This document shows positions 33,007 through 39,801 of a DNA stretch of 39,801 bases, piece by piece. Source of the stretch: Candidatus Onthocola gallistercoris (GTDB lineage Bacteria; Bacillota; Clostridia; Lachnospirales; Lachnospiraceae); contig DVLT01000051.1 of assembly GCA_018715345.1 (NCBI GenBank), positions 1 through 39,801 of the forward strand. Direction: 5' to 3'. The position numbers were made by a program, and so were the translations under genes. The notes under the pieces were generated by a model. That model did no database searches and was not told where the DNA came from. It was given only the letters and a program-made list of their open reading frames with translations. Position 1 is the first letter of the stretch. The number at the start of each line of letters is the position of its first letter.

Positions 33007-33786
33007 ATGGAAGAACAAATCAGAGACGATGAAATTGAAATTGATCTGGTGGAGCTGTTTCATGTACTGATGAGGAAATTATGGCTGATCATTCTGTGTT
33101 TTGCGGCAGGGGTGATCCTGGCAGGCGGATTTACGATAATGTTTATTACTCCAAAGTATTCCGCCTCTTCGATGATCTACATTCTTACGAAGACGACCAG
33201 TGTGACATCCCTGGCAGACATCCAGATGGGCACCCAGCTGACCGCCGACTTTGAAGTGTTGGCCACCAGTCGGCCGGTGGTGGAATCGGTCATTGACCGG
33301 CTTTCATTGGATATGGCTTACGAAGATCTGGTGGATATGATCACGGTGAGCAACCGGTCGGATACCCGTATCCTTGAGATCACAGTGGAGCATCCTCAGC
33401 CGGAGATGGCTGCCAGTATAGCCAATGCCATGGCTGACGCCACGGCGGACAGCGTGGCGGAGATCATGAGTACGGACCGGCCGAGCATTGTGGAAGACGC
33501 AGTCGTACCCACAGTCCAGTCCAGCCCCAGTCTTGTAAAAAATGCGGCTATCGGAGGAATAGGACTGGCATTCGTGGCAGCCGCCATCGTTGTTGTGCTT
33601 CATCTGACCGACGATACGGTTAAGAATGAAGAAGATGTGAAGAAGTACCTTGGCTTGAATACGCTGGCATCGCTTCCCGTTTCCAGGAACCAGAAATCAG
33701 CGGATCATCATAAGAGAAAACATTCGGCAAAGCCACGGAACATGAAAGAGCATGAAAGGAAAAACAGCGAAAAACAAGCAGGATAG
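33007..33786 (+). CDS. cpsC: Wzz/CpsC-type chain-length determinant / kinase activator
   Basis: 259 aa. Two membrane helices frame an extracellular domain: about 21-45 (LWLIILCFAAGVILAGGFTIMF) and about 178-200 (AIGGIGLAFVAAAIVVVLHL). The start EIDLVELFHVLMRKLW and the post-helix TPKYSASSMIYIL are Wzz/CpsC hallmarks. The C-terminus is short, cytoplasmic and Lys/His-rich, as in CpsC proteins that activate a separate CpsD kinase. ATG 33007 lies six bases after GGGAGA; GTG 33004 is the alternative. First gene of the exopolysaccharide operon, behind the invertible segment. Confidence 0.92.
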   Translation: MEEQIRDDEIEIDLVELFHVLMRKLWLIILCFAAGVILAGGFTIMFITPKYSASSMIYILTKTTSVTSLADIQMGTQLTADFEVLATSRPVVESVIDRLSLDMAYEDLVDMITVSNRSDTRILEITVEHPQPEMAASIANAMADATADSVAEIMSTDRPSIVEDAVVPTVQSSPSLVKNAAIGGIGLAFVAAAIVVVLHLTDDTVKNEEDVKKYLGLNTLASLPVSRNQKSADHHKRKHSAKPRNMKEHERKNSEKQAG

Positions 33787-33799
33787 GAGTGTTGGCTGG

Positions 33800-34585
33800 A
33801 TGAAGAAGGTCATTCGATATCTGTTGATCTTTATATGTCTGCTGGCAGCCGGCATCAGTATAGGCTTCATTGCTCTGACATTGATGAACCGGCAGCAGAA
33901 TGAACAGGTTTATGACGAGATAAGAGATCAGGTAAAGGCTACCGTGGCAGAGACCCAGACTGCCGAAACAGAAGAAATTGAAGAGACGGGGACGATAACA
34001 AGTTCCGATGGCACAGTCATTGATTTTGAAGCTTTGAAGGCGATCAACCCGGACGTTTACGCCTGGATCGAGATACCGGATACAAAGATAGATTATCCGA
34101 TCCTCCAAAGCGAAACCGATGACAGCTATTATCTGAACCATACGATCGACGGTACAGCCGGATATCCAGGCTCCATATATACGGAAAGTAAAAACAGTAA
34201 AGATTTCACGGATTTCAATACGTTGATCTACGGCCATGATATGAACGATGGAAGCATGTTTAAAGGACTTCACGATTATGAAGCCCCGGATTTTATGGCG
34301 GAACATCCGTATGTGTACGTATACCTTCCTGAAGGCAGACTGACCTATCGGATTTTTGCGGCGGTCGTCTATGATGACCGGCATATCATGGTAGCCTATG
34401 ACTTTGATAAAGAGGAAGACCGTCAGGCTTTCCTGGACAGTCTGGATACGGGAGACAGCCGGAATGTTTTGGATGATTCGGTGGAAGTGACTGCCGATGA
34501 CCATATGATCACATTGAGCACTTGTATCGGCGATGAGTCCAACCATCGGTTTATAGTAGGAGCGGTGTTGGTCGATGAAGAATAA
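33800..34585 (+). CDS. srtB: Class B sortase
   Basis: 261 aa. One N-terminal membrane anchor (YLLIFICLLAAGISIGFIALTLM, about 7-29), a Glu/Thr linker, then the sortase domain. Catalytic His146 is in IYGHDM, Cys242 in TLSTCIGD and Arg250 in NHRF; TLSTC and the long insertion before it are class B traits. It cleaves a sorting motif on secreted proteins and joins them to the wall. The SPKTG protein two genes downstream is a probable substrate. ATG 33800 is the first in-frame start after AGGAG (33785-33789). It overlaps the next gene by 11 bases. Confidence 0.92.
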   Translation: MKKVIRYLLIFICLLAAGISIGFIALTLMNRQQNEQVYDEIRDQVKATVAETQTAETEEIEETGTITSSDGTVIDFEALKAINPDVYAWIEIPDTKIDYPILQSETDDSYYLNHTIDGTAGYPGSIYTESKNSKDFTDFNTLIYGHDMNDGSMFKGLHDYEAPDFMAEHPYVYVYLPEGRLTYRIFAAVVYDDRHIMVAYDFDKEEDRQAFLDSLDTGDSRNVLDDSVEVTADDHMITLSTCIGDESNHRFIVGAVLVDEE

Positions 34586-35558
34586 AAAGATCATTGGATT
34601 GGCCGCGGCTTTTGTGGTGGTGGCCGCAGCGGTGTTGACGGTGATCATCGGAAATCGGTATATGACTTCGAAAGAACCGGAGGATATGACCGGGGAGACG
34701 ATCGTCACAACAGAAAGTACATTTGAACGCCATATTACTTATAATGGGACATCCTATACATATAACCCTAATCTGAAGATATGCCTTTTCCTGGGTGTGG
34801 ATACCACCGGTGAAGTGAACATCGAGGAACATCCCGGAGCGGCCGGTCAGGCGGACAGTATCATCCTGTTTGTCATGAATACGGAGACGGAAGAAACGAC
34901 GATGCTCCAGATTTCAAGAAATACGATGGTGGATGTGGATGTATACGGTTATGACGGTAAAAAGATTTATGAAGCCAAAGCCCAGCTGGCGCTCCAGTAT
35001 GGCTATGGCGACGGCAAGACCCGGAGCAGCTGGCTGATGAAACAGCGGGTATCCGAATTACTGGACGGCATCCCGATAGACTCCAGCCTGGCCATGAATA
35101 TTGATGGAATAACTGTGGCGACGGACCTGATCGGCGGTGTCACCCTGACCATACCGGAAGATTATACAGATATTGATCCTTCGTTTGAAAAAGGCGCTAC
35201 GGTGACATTGCAGGGTGAACAGGCAGAAAGATATGTCCGCTATCGGGATATCACTGAAACAGGCAGCAACGAAGGACGAATGGAAAGACAGACCCAGTTC
35301 ATCCAGGCGCTTTTCAGTCAGATGAAGCAGGAAGGCGGGAGGAGCACATCCTTCTATCAGACCGTATTGGATGCACTGGAAGACCATATAACGACAGATC
35401 TGAGCGCGGAAGATCTGAAGGCTTTGTCCGAATATGATCTGACCGCCACGGAAACTGTACCGGGCGGTGATCAGGAAGGAAACCTCCACGATGAATTTTA
35501 CGTGGATGAGGACGCGCTGGAACAATTAATTGTGGAATTATTTTACCTTCCGGATTGA
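34575..35558 (+). CDS. LytR-CpsA-Psr family glycopolymer ligase
   Basis: 327 aa. A membrane anchor at about 5-26 precedes an extracellular LCP domain: CLFLGVDTTGEV, GQADSIILFVMNTETEETTMLQISRNTMVDV, NIDGITVATDLIGGVTLTIP, and YVRYRDITETGSNEGRMERQTQFI with conserved arginines. Such enzymes move undecaprenyl-linked glycopolymers (capsule, teichoic acids) onto peptidoglycan. Position in a cps operon suggests it attaches the polysaccharide made by this locus. It begins within the sortase gene, so translation is likely coupled. Confidence 0.93.
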   Translation: MKNKKIIGLAAAFVVVAAAVLTVIIGNRYMTSKEPEDMTGETIVTTESTFERHITYNGTSYTYNPNLKICLFLGVDTTGEVNIEEHPGAAGQADSIILFVMNTETEETTMLQISRNTMVDVDVYGYDGKKIYEAKAQLALQYGYGDGKTRSSWLMKQRVSELLDGIPIDSSLAMNIDGITVATDLIGGVTLTIPEDYTDIDPSFEKGATVTLQGEQAERYVRYRDITETGSNEGRMERQTQFIQALFSQMKQEGGRSTSFYQTVLDALEDHITTDLSAEDLKALSEYDLTATETVPGGDQEGNLHDEFYVDEDALEQLIVELFYLPD

Positions 35559-35601
35559 ACGGGGGAGAAATAATTTAATAAATTAAAGGAGGTAGAACCC
35601 A

Positions 35602-36270
35602 ATGAAAAGAGGACTCAAGAAAGTAGTCGCACTGCTTTCAACAGTAGGCGTTGTCTGCGCAATGAGCATCGGCGTTATGGCTGCAGGAAGTCCTTCACTG
35701 AACAACGGATCGGGCACAGATGCCAATGGCAATCCGGTTGATGTTGTCATCAGCCCGATCGATACCAGTGATCCTACAGTGAGCGCAGCTGTTGAAGATC
35801 TCAACGATGCTGACACTTTGGAAAGTATCCTTGGCGATGCTTACACAGATGGCATGACCGTTGTTGATGTGAAAGATGTTACTGTTCCTGAGGGATCAGA
35901 GTACCCTGTGACCATTACATTTGAGTATCCGGGCATTACAGCCGATTCAAATGTAGTCCTGCTCCACTGGACAGGCACCGAGTGGGAAGTTATCGCTTCC
36001 GTTGCCGGTGATGGCACCATCACAGGTACATTCTCTGACCTGTCTCCTGTAGCAGTAGTCATTGCTGCATCCAGTGATGTTACTGTACCGGGTGATGGCG
36101 GTACAACAGGTACTGGAACAGCTTCTGGAAGTACATCTTCTGACAGTACATCCGGAACAACCTCTCCGAAGACCGGCGTTGACAACAGCATGCTGATGTT
36201 CGCTGGCATGACAGCCGTTATCGCTCTTGCAGGCGTATGCGTACTGAAAAACAGAGAAGTTGCCAGATAA
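35602..36270 (+). CDS. Secreted SPKTG cell-wall-anchored protein
   Basis: 222 aa. A signal peptide (MKRGLKKVVALLSTVGVVCAMSIGVMA) ends at about 27-29. The mature part is acidic with beta-type segments (VTVPEGSEYPVTITFEYPG; VLLHWTGTEWEVIASV). A Gly/Thr/Ser-rich spacer of about 30 residues follows. The sorting signal is SPKTG (188-192), a hydrophobic helix and KNREVAR. The (S/N)PxTG form fits class B sortases such as that of Clostridioides difficile, and a class B sortase is encoded two genes upstream. AAAGGAGG precedes ATG 35602. Codon choice is biased toward highly expressed codons, unlike its neighbours, suggesting an abundant product. Function unknown. Confidence 0.85.
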   Translation: MKRGLKKVVALLSTVGVVCAMSIGVMAAGSPSLNNGSGTDANGNPVDVVISPIDTSDPTVSAAVEDLNDADTLESILGDAYTDGMTVVDVKDVTVPEGSEYPVTITFEYPGITADSNVVLLHWTGTEWEVIASVAGDGTITGTFSDLSPVAVVIAASSDVTVPGDGGTTGTGTASGSTSSDSTSGTTSPKTGVDNSMLMFAGMTAVIALAGVCVLKNREVAR

Positions 36271-36294
36271 TTGCAGTTTTTTGCGATGAACAGC

Positions 36295-36324
36295 GGAGGC
36301 GGCTGCTTTTCGCAGTCGCCTTCC
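36295..36324 (+). other. Intergenic hairpin between surface-protein gene and cpsB
   Basis: GGCGGCTGC pairs with GCAGTCGCC (one G-U) over a TTTTC loop, with partial extension by flanking GGA/TTCC. No T run follows, so it is more likely an mRNA-stability or processing element than a terminator. It could allow the surface protein to be made in excess. Confidence 0.35.
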
Positions 36325-36343
36325 GATCATCAGGAGGGTTAGG

Positions 36344-37072
36344 ATGCTTCAGGGACTTACAGATATTCACTGCCACCTGCTGCCCGGTGTGGATGACGGA
36401 CCGGACGAGATGGAAGAAGCCGTCCGGATGCTTCGGAAAGAATATGAAGATGGTGTACGTCAGCTGATCGTAACACCCCATTACCGGGAAGGCATGTTTG
36501 AAACCGGGATGGAAAAGATTGTTTATGCCTATCTTGCGCTGCGCAAAGAGGCATTGAAAATTGACAGTTGTTTACGCGTTTATCTGGGATGTGAATTCCA
36601 CACCAATGCGGACATGACGGAAGAGTTGGAACAAAGGCTGAGGCCGACCCTTGCCGGCAGCCGGTATGTACTGACCGAATTTTCCTCATCCCATAATTAT
36701 GAACGTATCAGAAATCAGGTTTATGACCTTCGCCAGAAAGGCTTTTTGCCGGTGCTGGCCCACATAGAAAGATATCCCTGCATGACCCATGACATTGATC
36801 AGGTTTACGATATAAAGGCATGCGGGGCTTATATACAGATCAACGCCGGTTCCCTGCTCGGGGAAAACGGACGGCGCACAAAACATTTTTGCGGGCAGTG
36901 TATGAAACAGGATCTGATCGATTTTGTAGCCACCGACGCCCATGGGATCCGCCAGAGGAAACCGAATCTTCTGGCATGCAGAAAATACACAGAGAAAAAA
37001 ATGGGTTCTGACTATGCTGAAAAGATTTTCAACATCAACCCTGAATATATATTGCAGAATAAAGTTTTATAA
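36344..37072 (+). CDS. cpsB: CpsB/CapC-type tyrosine-protein phosphatase (PHP fold)
   Basis: 242 aa. The PHP metal-binding motif TDIHCHLLPGVDDGP is at the N-terminus, with VTPHYREGMF, LGCEFHTN, LAHIERYPCM and ATDAHGIRQRKP supplying the other metal ligands. It dephosphorylates the CpsD tyrosine kinase next to it, controlling capsule assembly. GGAGGGTTAGG precedes ATG 36344. No signal peptide; cytoplasmic. The pair with CpsD directly downstream is standard. Confidence 0.93.
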   Translation: MLQGLTDIHCHLLPGVDDGPDEMEEAVRMLRKEYEDGVRQLIVTPHYREGMFETGMEKIVYAYLALRKEALKIDSCLRVYLGCEFHTNADMTEELEQRLRPTLAGSRYVLTEFSSSHNYERIRNQVYDLRQKGFLPVLAHIERYPCMTHDIDQVYDIKACGAYIQINAGSLLGENGRRTKHFCGQCMKQDLIDFVATDAHGIRQRKPNLLACRKYTEKKMGSDYAEKIFNINPEYILQNKVL

Positions 37073-37092
37073 AAGAACGGATGGAGTGACCC

Positions 37093-37779
37093 ATGAAACG
37101 ACTGAACATACAGGTTCCTGTACAGGAATACGAAATGAGAGAAGAATTGAAGATGCTGCGGACGAACATCCAGTTTTGCGGCGCAGATAAAAAGGCGATC
37201 GTGGTGACCAGCTGCATCGCCGGTGAAGGAAAAAGCACAACAGCATTGGATCTGGCCATATCGTTAAGTCAGCTGAAGAAAAAGGTCCTGCTGATCGACT
37301 GCGACATGCGCAAATCAGTCCTTGCTTCAAGAACTGCGGCGAAGGGGGCGGAATACGGCCTTTCCCATTATCTTTCCGGCCAGGCGTCCGTGGAGGATAT
37401 CACCTATGCAGTCAACGTACCGGGACTGTATGTCCAGTTCGCCGGACCGGTTGTGCCCAACCCTACAGAACTTTTGTCTACAGACGCCTTTGGAAGGATG
37501 ATCCAGTCCTTCAAGGAAATCTGTGATTACATCATACTGGATGCGCCGCCCTTAGGCATGGTTGTCGATGCGGCCATCATCGCCAAAAACTGTGACGGAG
37601 CGGTGATCGTCATGGAGTCGGGAGCGATCAAGTATCGGCTGGCCCAGAGCGTCAAGACGAAGCTGGAAGCCAGCGGCTGTCCCATCCTTGGGGTTATCCT
37701 GAACAAGGTGGACCGGAAAAAGGATGGGGGATATTACGGTAAGTATTACGGTAAATATTACGGTAAGTACTACGAATAA
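37093..37779 (+). CDS. cpsD: CpsD-type tyrosine kinase
   Basis: 228 aa BY-kinase. Walker A TSCIAGEGKST, Walker A' VLLIDCDMRKS and Walker B YIILDAPPLG are in the usual order. The C-terminus is a tyrosine cluster, YYGKYYGKYYGKYYE (214-228), the autophosphorylation tail. The EYEMREELKMLRTNIQF segment near the N-terminus is the oligomerisation motif. It needs the CpsC-type membrane activator encoded as the first gene of the operon, and its phosphorylation is reversed by CpsB. The tail is encoded by 12-bp DNA repeats. Confidence 0.94.
   Translation: MKRLNIQVPVQEYEMREELKMLRTNIQFCGADKKAIVVTSCIAGEGKSTTALDLAISLSQLKKKVLLIDCDMRKSVLASRTAAKGAEYGLSHYLSGQASVEDITYAVNVPGLYVQFAGPVVPNPTELLSTDAFGRMIQSFKEICDYIILDAPPLGMVVDAAIIAKNCDGAVIVMESGAIKYRLAQSVKTKLEASGCPILGVILNKVDRKKDGGYYGKYYGKYYGKYYE
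37732..37776 (+). repeat. 12-bp tandem repeats encoding the CpsD tyrosine tail
   Basis: TATTACGGTAAG occurs at 37732-37743, 37744-37755 (last base A) and 37756-37767, then a diverged TACTACGAA. Each unit encodes YYGK, so slippage would change the number of phosphorylatable tyrosines without shifting frame. Confidence 0.85.
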
Positions 37780-37806
37780 ATAAACGGGGATAAAGGAAGT
37801 TTCGCT

Positions 37807-39249
37807 ATGTATCGGAAGAGGAGCAGCAACTGGACAAAACATTTGGATTTTTTGATCCTGGATTTGCTCTGCCTGCAGTTGGCATTGTTGGTATCTTACA
37901 TTATACGTATGGGATGGCAGAACATTTACCAAAATGATATTTATAAGAAAATGGCAGTCATATTGGTGATGATCGATATCTTTGTCATTTTCTTTTCCGA
38001 AAGCTTTAAAAATATTTTAAAGAGAGGCTATTATCGGGAATTCATAGCCATGGGCGCCCAGGCGGCGCTGGTGGTCTTATGCACGGTATTCTATCTGTTT
38101 GCTGTGCAGGAAGGGGAAGCTTATTCCCGGATGATCCTGGTCATGACGGGAGTCATTTATTTTGTATTTGGTTATTTTGCCCGTATCGGTTGGAAAGCTC
38201 TGCTGCGAAAGGGCAAAGGCCGGGAAAACAGTAAACGGGCGTTGCTCATCGTTACAGAAAAAGCGAGAGCAGAAACGGTGCTGGAAGGCTTGAAACGGCT
38301 GCCGTGGACAGATTACTGCCTTGCGGGCCTGGCGATCATGGACGAGGATATGACCGGCAGCAAGATCGCCGGCCGTCCGGTGGTTGCCTCAAGGGAAACG
38401 TTGATCGAATATGTGTGCCGCAAATGGGTGGATGAAGTGCTCATGGATATGCCAACAGATGAAAATGCTTTCGGGAGACTGGAAAACCCTCTTTTGGAAG
38501 CTGGAGTCGCAGTTCATTATAAAGTAGCCGATGCAGCTGACACAGGCATGGAAAAGCGTACGGTGGAGAATCTGGGGGACTATACAGTCCTCACAGTGAG
38601 TTCAAATATGATGTCGGTAAAGCAGGCATTTATCAAACGTTTTATGGATATTTGCGGCGGTCTTGCAGGCTGTCTGATCACTGGCATTTTATATCTGTTT
38701 GTGGCGCCGGCCATATACAGGAAATCTCCCGGTCCTATTTTTTTTGCCCAACAGCGGGTGGGGAAAAATGGACGACAGTTTACGATTTATAAATTCCGCA
38801 GTATGTATCTGGATGCGGAAGAACGGAAAAAAGAGCTGATGGAAAAAAACCGGATCAAGGACGGCCGTATGTTCAAACTGGATTACGATCCACGGATCAT
38901 CGGCAGCGAAGCCGGGCCGGGCAAAGGCATCGGCAACTTCATCCGCAAGTATTCCATTGACGAGTTTCCACAGTTTGTCAATGTCCTGAAAGGGGACATG
39001 AGTCTTGTGGGTACCCGTCCACCCACAGTGGATGAATGGGAAAAATATGAACTACACCATCGGGCCCGGATGGCCACCAAACCCGGCTTGACCGGGATGT
39101 GGCAGGTCAGCGGCCGGAGCGAGATCACGGATTTTGAGGAAGTGGTCAAGCTGGATACATATTATATCGAACACTGGAGCCTGGGACTGGATATTAAGAT
39201 CCTGCTGAAAACTGTGGCCGTGGTGTTGGGGAAAAAAGGGTCGATGTAG
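37807..39249 (+). CDS. cpsE: Undecaprenyl-phosphate sugar-1-phosphate transferase (CpsE/WbaP type)
   Basis: 480 aa, initiating enzyme of polysaccharide repeat-unit synthesis, transferring a sugar phosphate to undecaprenyl phosphate at the membrane. Four N-terminal helices lie within about 15-140, then a nucleotide-binding-like cytoplasmic domain (NSKRALLIVTEKARAETVLEGL). One more helix (about 280-302) leads into the catalytic domain: KSPGPIFFAQQRVGKNGRQFTIYKFRSM, KYSIDEFPQFVNVLKGDMSLVGTRPP, and KPGLTGMWQVSGRS. The sugar (Gal, Glc or another) cannot be told. A GGAAG site precedes ATG 37807. Further glycosyltransferase genes would be expected beyond the window. Confidence 0.94.
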   Translation: MYRKRSSNWTKHLDFLILDLLCLQLALLVSYIIRMGWQNIYQNDIYKKMAVILVMIDIFVIFFSESFKNILKRGYYREFIAMGAQAALVVLCTVFYLFAVQEGEAYSRMILVMTGVIYFVFGYFARIGWKALLRKGKGRENSKRALLIVTEKARAETVLEGLKRLPWTDYCLAGLAIMDEDMTGSKIAGRPVVASRETLIEYVCRKWVDEVLMDMPTDENAFGRLENPLLEAGVAVHYKVADAADTGMEKRTVENLGDYTVLTVSSNMMSVKQAFIKRFMDICGGLAGCLITGILYLFVAPAIYRKSPGPIFFAQQRVGKNGRQFTIYKFRSMYLDAEERKKELMEKNRIKDGRMFKLDYDPRIIGSEAGPGKGIGNFIRKYSIDEFPQFVNVLKGDMSLVGTRPPTVDEWEKYELHHRARMATKPGLTGMWQVSGRSEITDFEEVVKLDTYYIEHWSLGLDIKILLKTVAVVLGKKGSM

Positions 39250-39801
39250 ATGGCGGCGGAGAGATGAGCTATCAGGAGACTCTGGATAGTCCCTTAATAG
39301 TTTCGTTTTAGAATGTTGGAATTGATGCTGGAAAGAGTTTGACTTTAGGGAAATGACTGGGCTAAATACCAAAACGCCATATAAAGACATATTTGTACAT
39401 ACTAAACACCTGTTTTATGAACTTTTAGGAGGTTCTGGATAGTCTTTCCAAAGTTTCGCTTTATAATGCCGGAATTTATACGGGAAATGTTCATTTTGAT
39501 GGAAAATGTTTGCCCTAAAGCTAAAAATGGCGTTTTAACACCTATTATTTACATTTTTTACTCTAAAAATAGCTGCAAAACAGCTATTTAGATAGAAAAA
39601 TGAAAAAAACAGATACGCAGACTGGCTGAAAATGCAGGAAAAACGCTACGTTATCTGCGATAAAGGAGGACAGAAAAAAGCCACTGGCATGCAGTGGCGG
39701 CAAAGAAAGATAGAATTGGCATTCTCACCAGATCATAGACAGAATGGATGAAGGAAGTTCGCTGCCTGTTACCTTGATGAGATGTAAGTCCATCAGGCAA
39801 T
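39250..39801. other. Noncoding region after cpsE
   Basis: No convincing gene is seen. The stretch holds two diverged direct repeats (39275-39334 and 39428-39487), an inverted 10-mer (AAAACGCCAT at 39371-39380; ATGGCGTTTT at 39527-39536), and a hairpin AAATAGCTG/CAGCTATTT (39567-39589). A second hairpin, GCCACTG/CAGTGGC, is at 39680-39698. It may be a leader or transposon remnant; the window ends before its context is clear. Confidence 0.6.
39275..39487 (+). repeat. Diverged direct repeat pair, about 60 bp each, 153 bp apart
   Basis: 39275-39334 and 39428-39487 align without gaps at a constant offset of 153, with roughly three quarters of bases identical. Shared blocks include CTGGATAGT and AGTTTCG. 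Neither copy is coding. Confidence 0.65.

Noticed and set aside
39632-39751. Possible 39-aa ORF (MQEKRYVICDKGG...) and a c-di-GMP-riboswitch-like look of the final 150 bases
   Set aside because: The ATG lacks a ribosome site. The hairpin GCCACTG/CAGTGGC followed by GGCAAAG only superficially resembles the riboswitch, and the required GGGACGCAAAG and GGTTACCG blocks are missing.
1-39801. tRNA, rRNA, CRISPR arrays and complete insertion sequences
   Set aside because: None seen: no cloverleaf-like GGTTCGAATCC segments, no regularly spaced repeats with unique spacers, and no transposase reading frames.

Overview
The window looks like a chromosomal segment of a spore-forming, anaerobic Clostridia, most likely Lachnospiraceae-like. 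Supporting signs are a complete spoIIA sigma-F operon followed by spoVA genes, [FeFe]-hydrogenases, a rubredoxin-first rubrerythrin under a PerR-type repressor, a T-box-controlled valS, strong AGGAGG ribosome sites and moderate GC. No rRNA, tRNA, CRISPR array or insertion sequence was recognised.

Layout. 1-1144: two tandem MgtC/SapB-like membrane proteins, the first cut by the window edge. 1172-7184: T-box promoter and leader, valS, folC, a 53-aa protein and a zinc-ribbon/TPR membrane protein. 7261-11941: spoIIAA-spoIIAB-sigF, a small membrane protein, then spoVAA-AB-AC-AD-AE. 12068-14268: a small ORF and an ECF-like sigma factor fused through a membrane segment to a large extracytoplasmic domain. 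14410-17013 (minus): class A penicillin-binding protein, divergent from a YigZ/IMPACT protein. 17993-20323: a three-gene polar amino-acid ABC transporter with a hairpin after the binding protein. 20526-22239: an AAA-type ATPase overlapping a PD-(D/E)XK-like protein, a candidate defence pair. 22386-30313: a DinG-like helicase with an N-terminal nuclease-like domain, a beta-hydroxyacid dehydrogenase and a hydrogen-sensing/hydrogenase cluster (2Fe-2S thioredoxin-like protein, PAS-containing [FeFe]-hydrogenase, SpoIIE/PP2C phosphatase, catalytic-type [FeFe]-hydrogenase). 30404-31470: PerR and rubrerythrin with PerR-box-like operators. 31587-32816: a tyrosine recombinase flanked by inverted recombination sites. 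33007-39249: an exopolysaccharide operon (Wzz/CpsC, sortase B, LytR-CpsA-Psr, SPKTG surface protein, CpsB phosphatase, CpsD kinase, initiating sugar-phosphate transferase). 39250-39801: noncoding DNA with diverged repeats.

The most unusual feature is the recombinase cassette. Two identical 27-bp sites (10-bp arms around a 7-bp asymmetric spacer) lie in inverted orientation around the recombinase gene, immediately before the exopolysaccharide operon. A near-consensus promoter inside the cassette points away from the operon in the orientation given here. The right-hand site also forms a 15-bp-stem terminator. Inversion would turn the promoter toward the operon and remove the five base pairs at the foot of that terminator. 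I therefore read this sequence as the OFF state of a self-contained phase switch for capsule and surface-protein expression. The sites and motifs are visible in the sequence; the switching is inferred.
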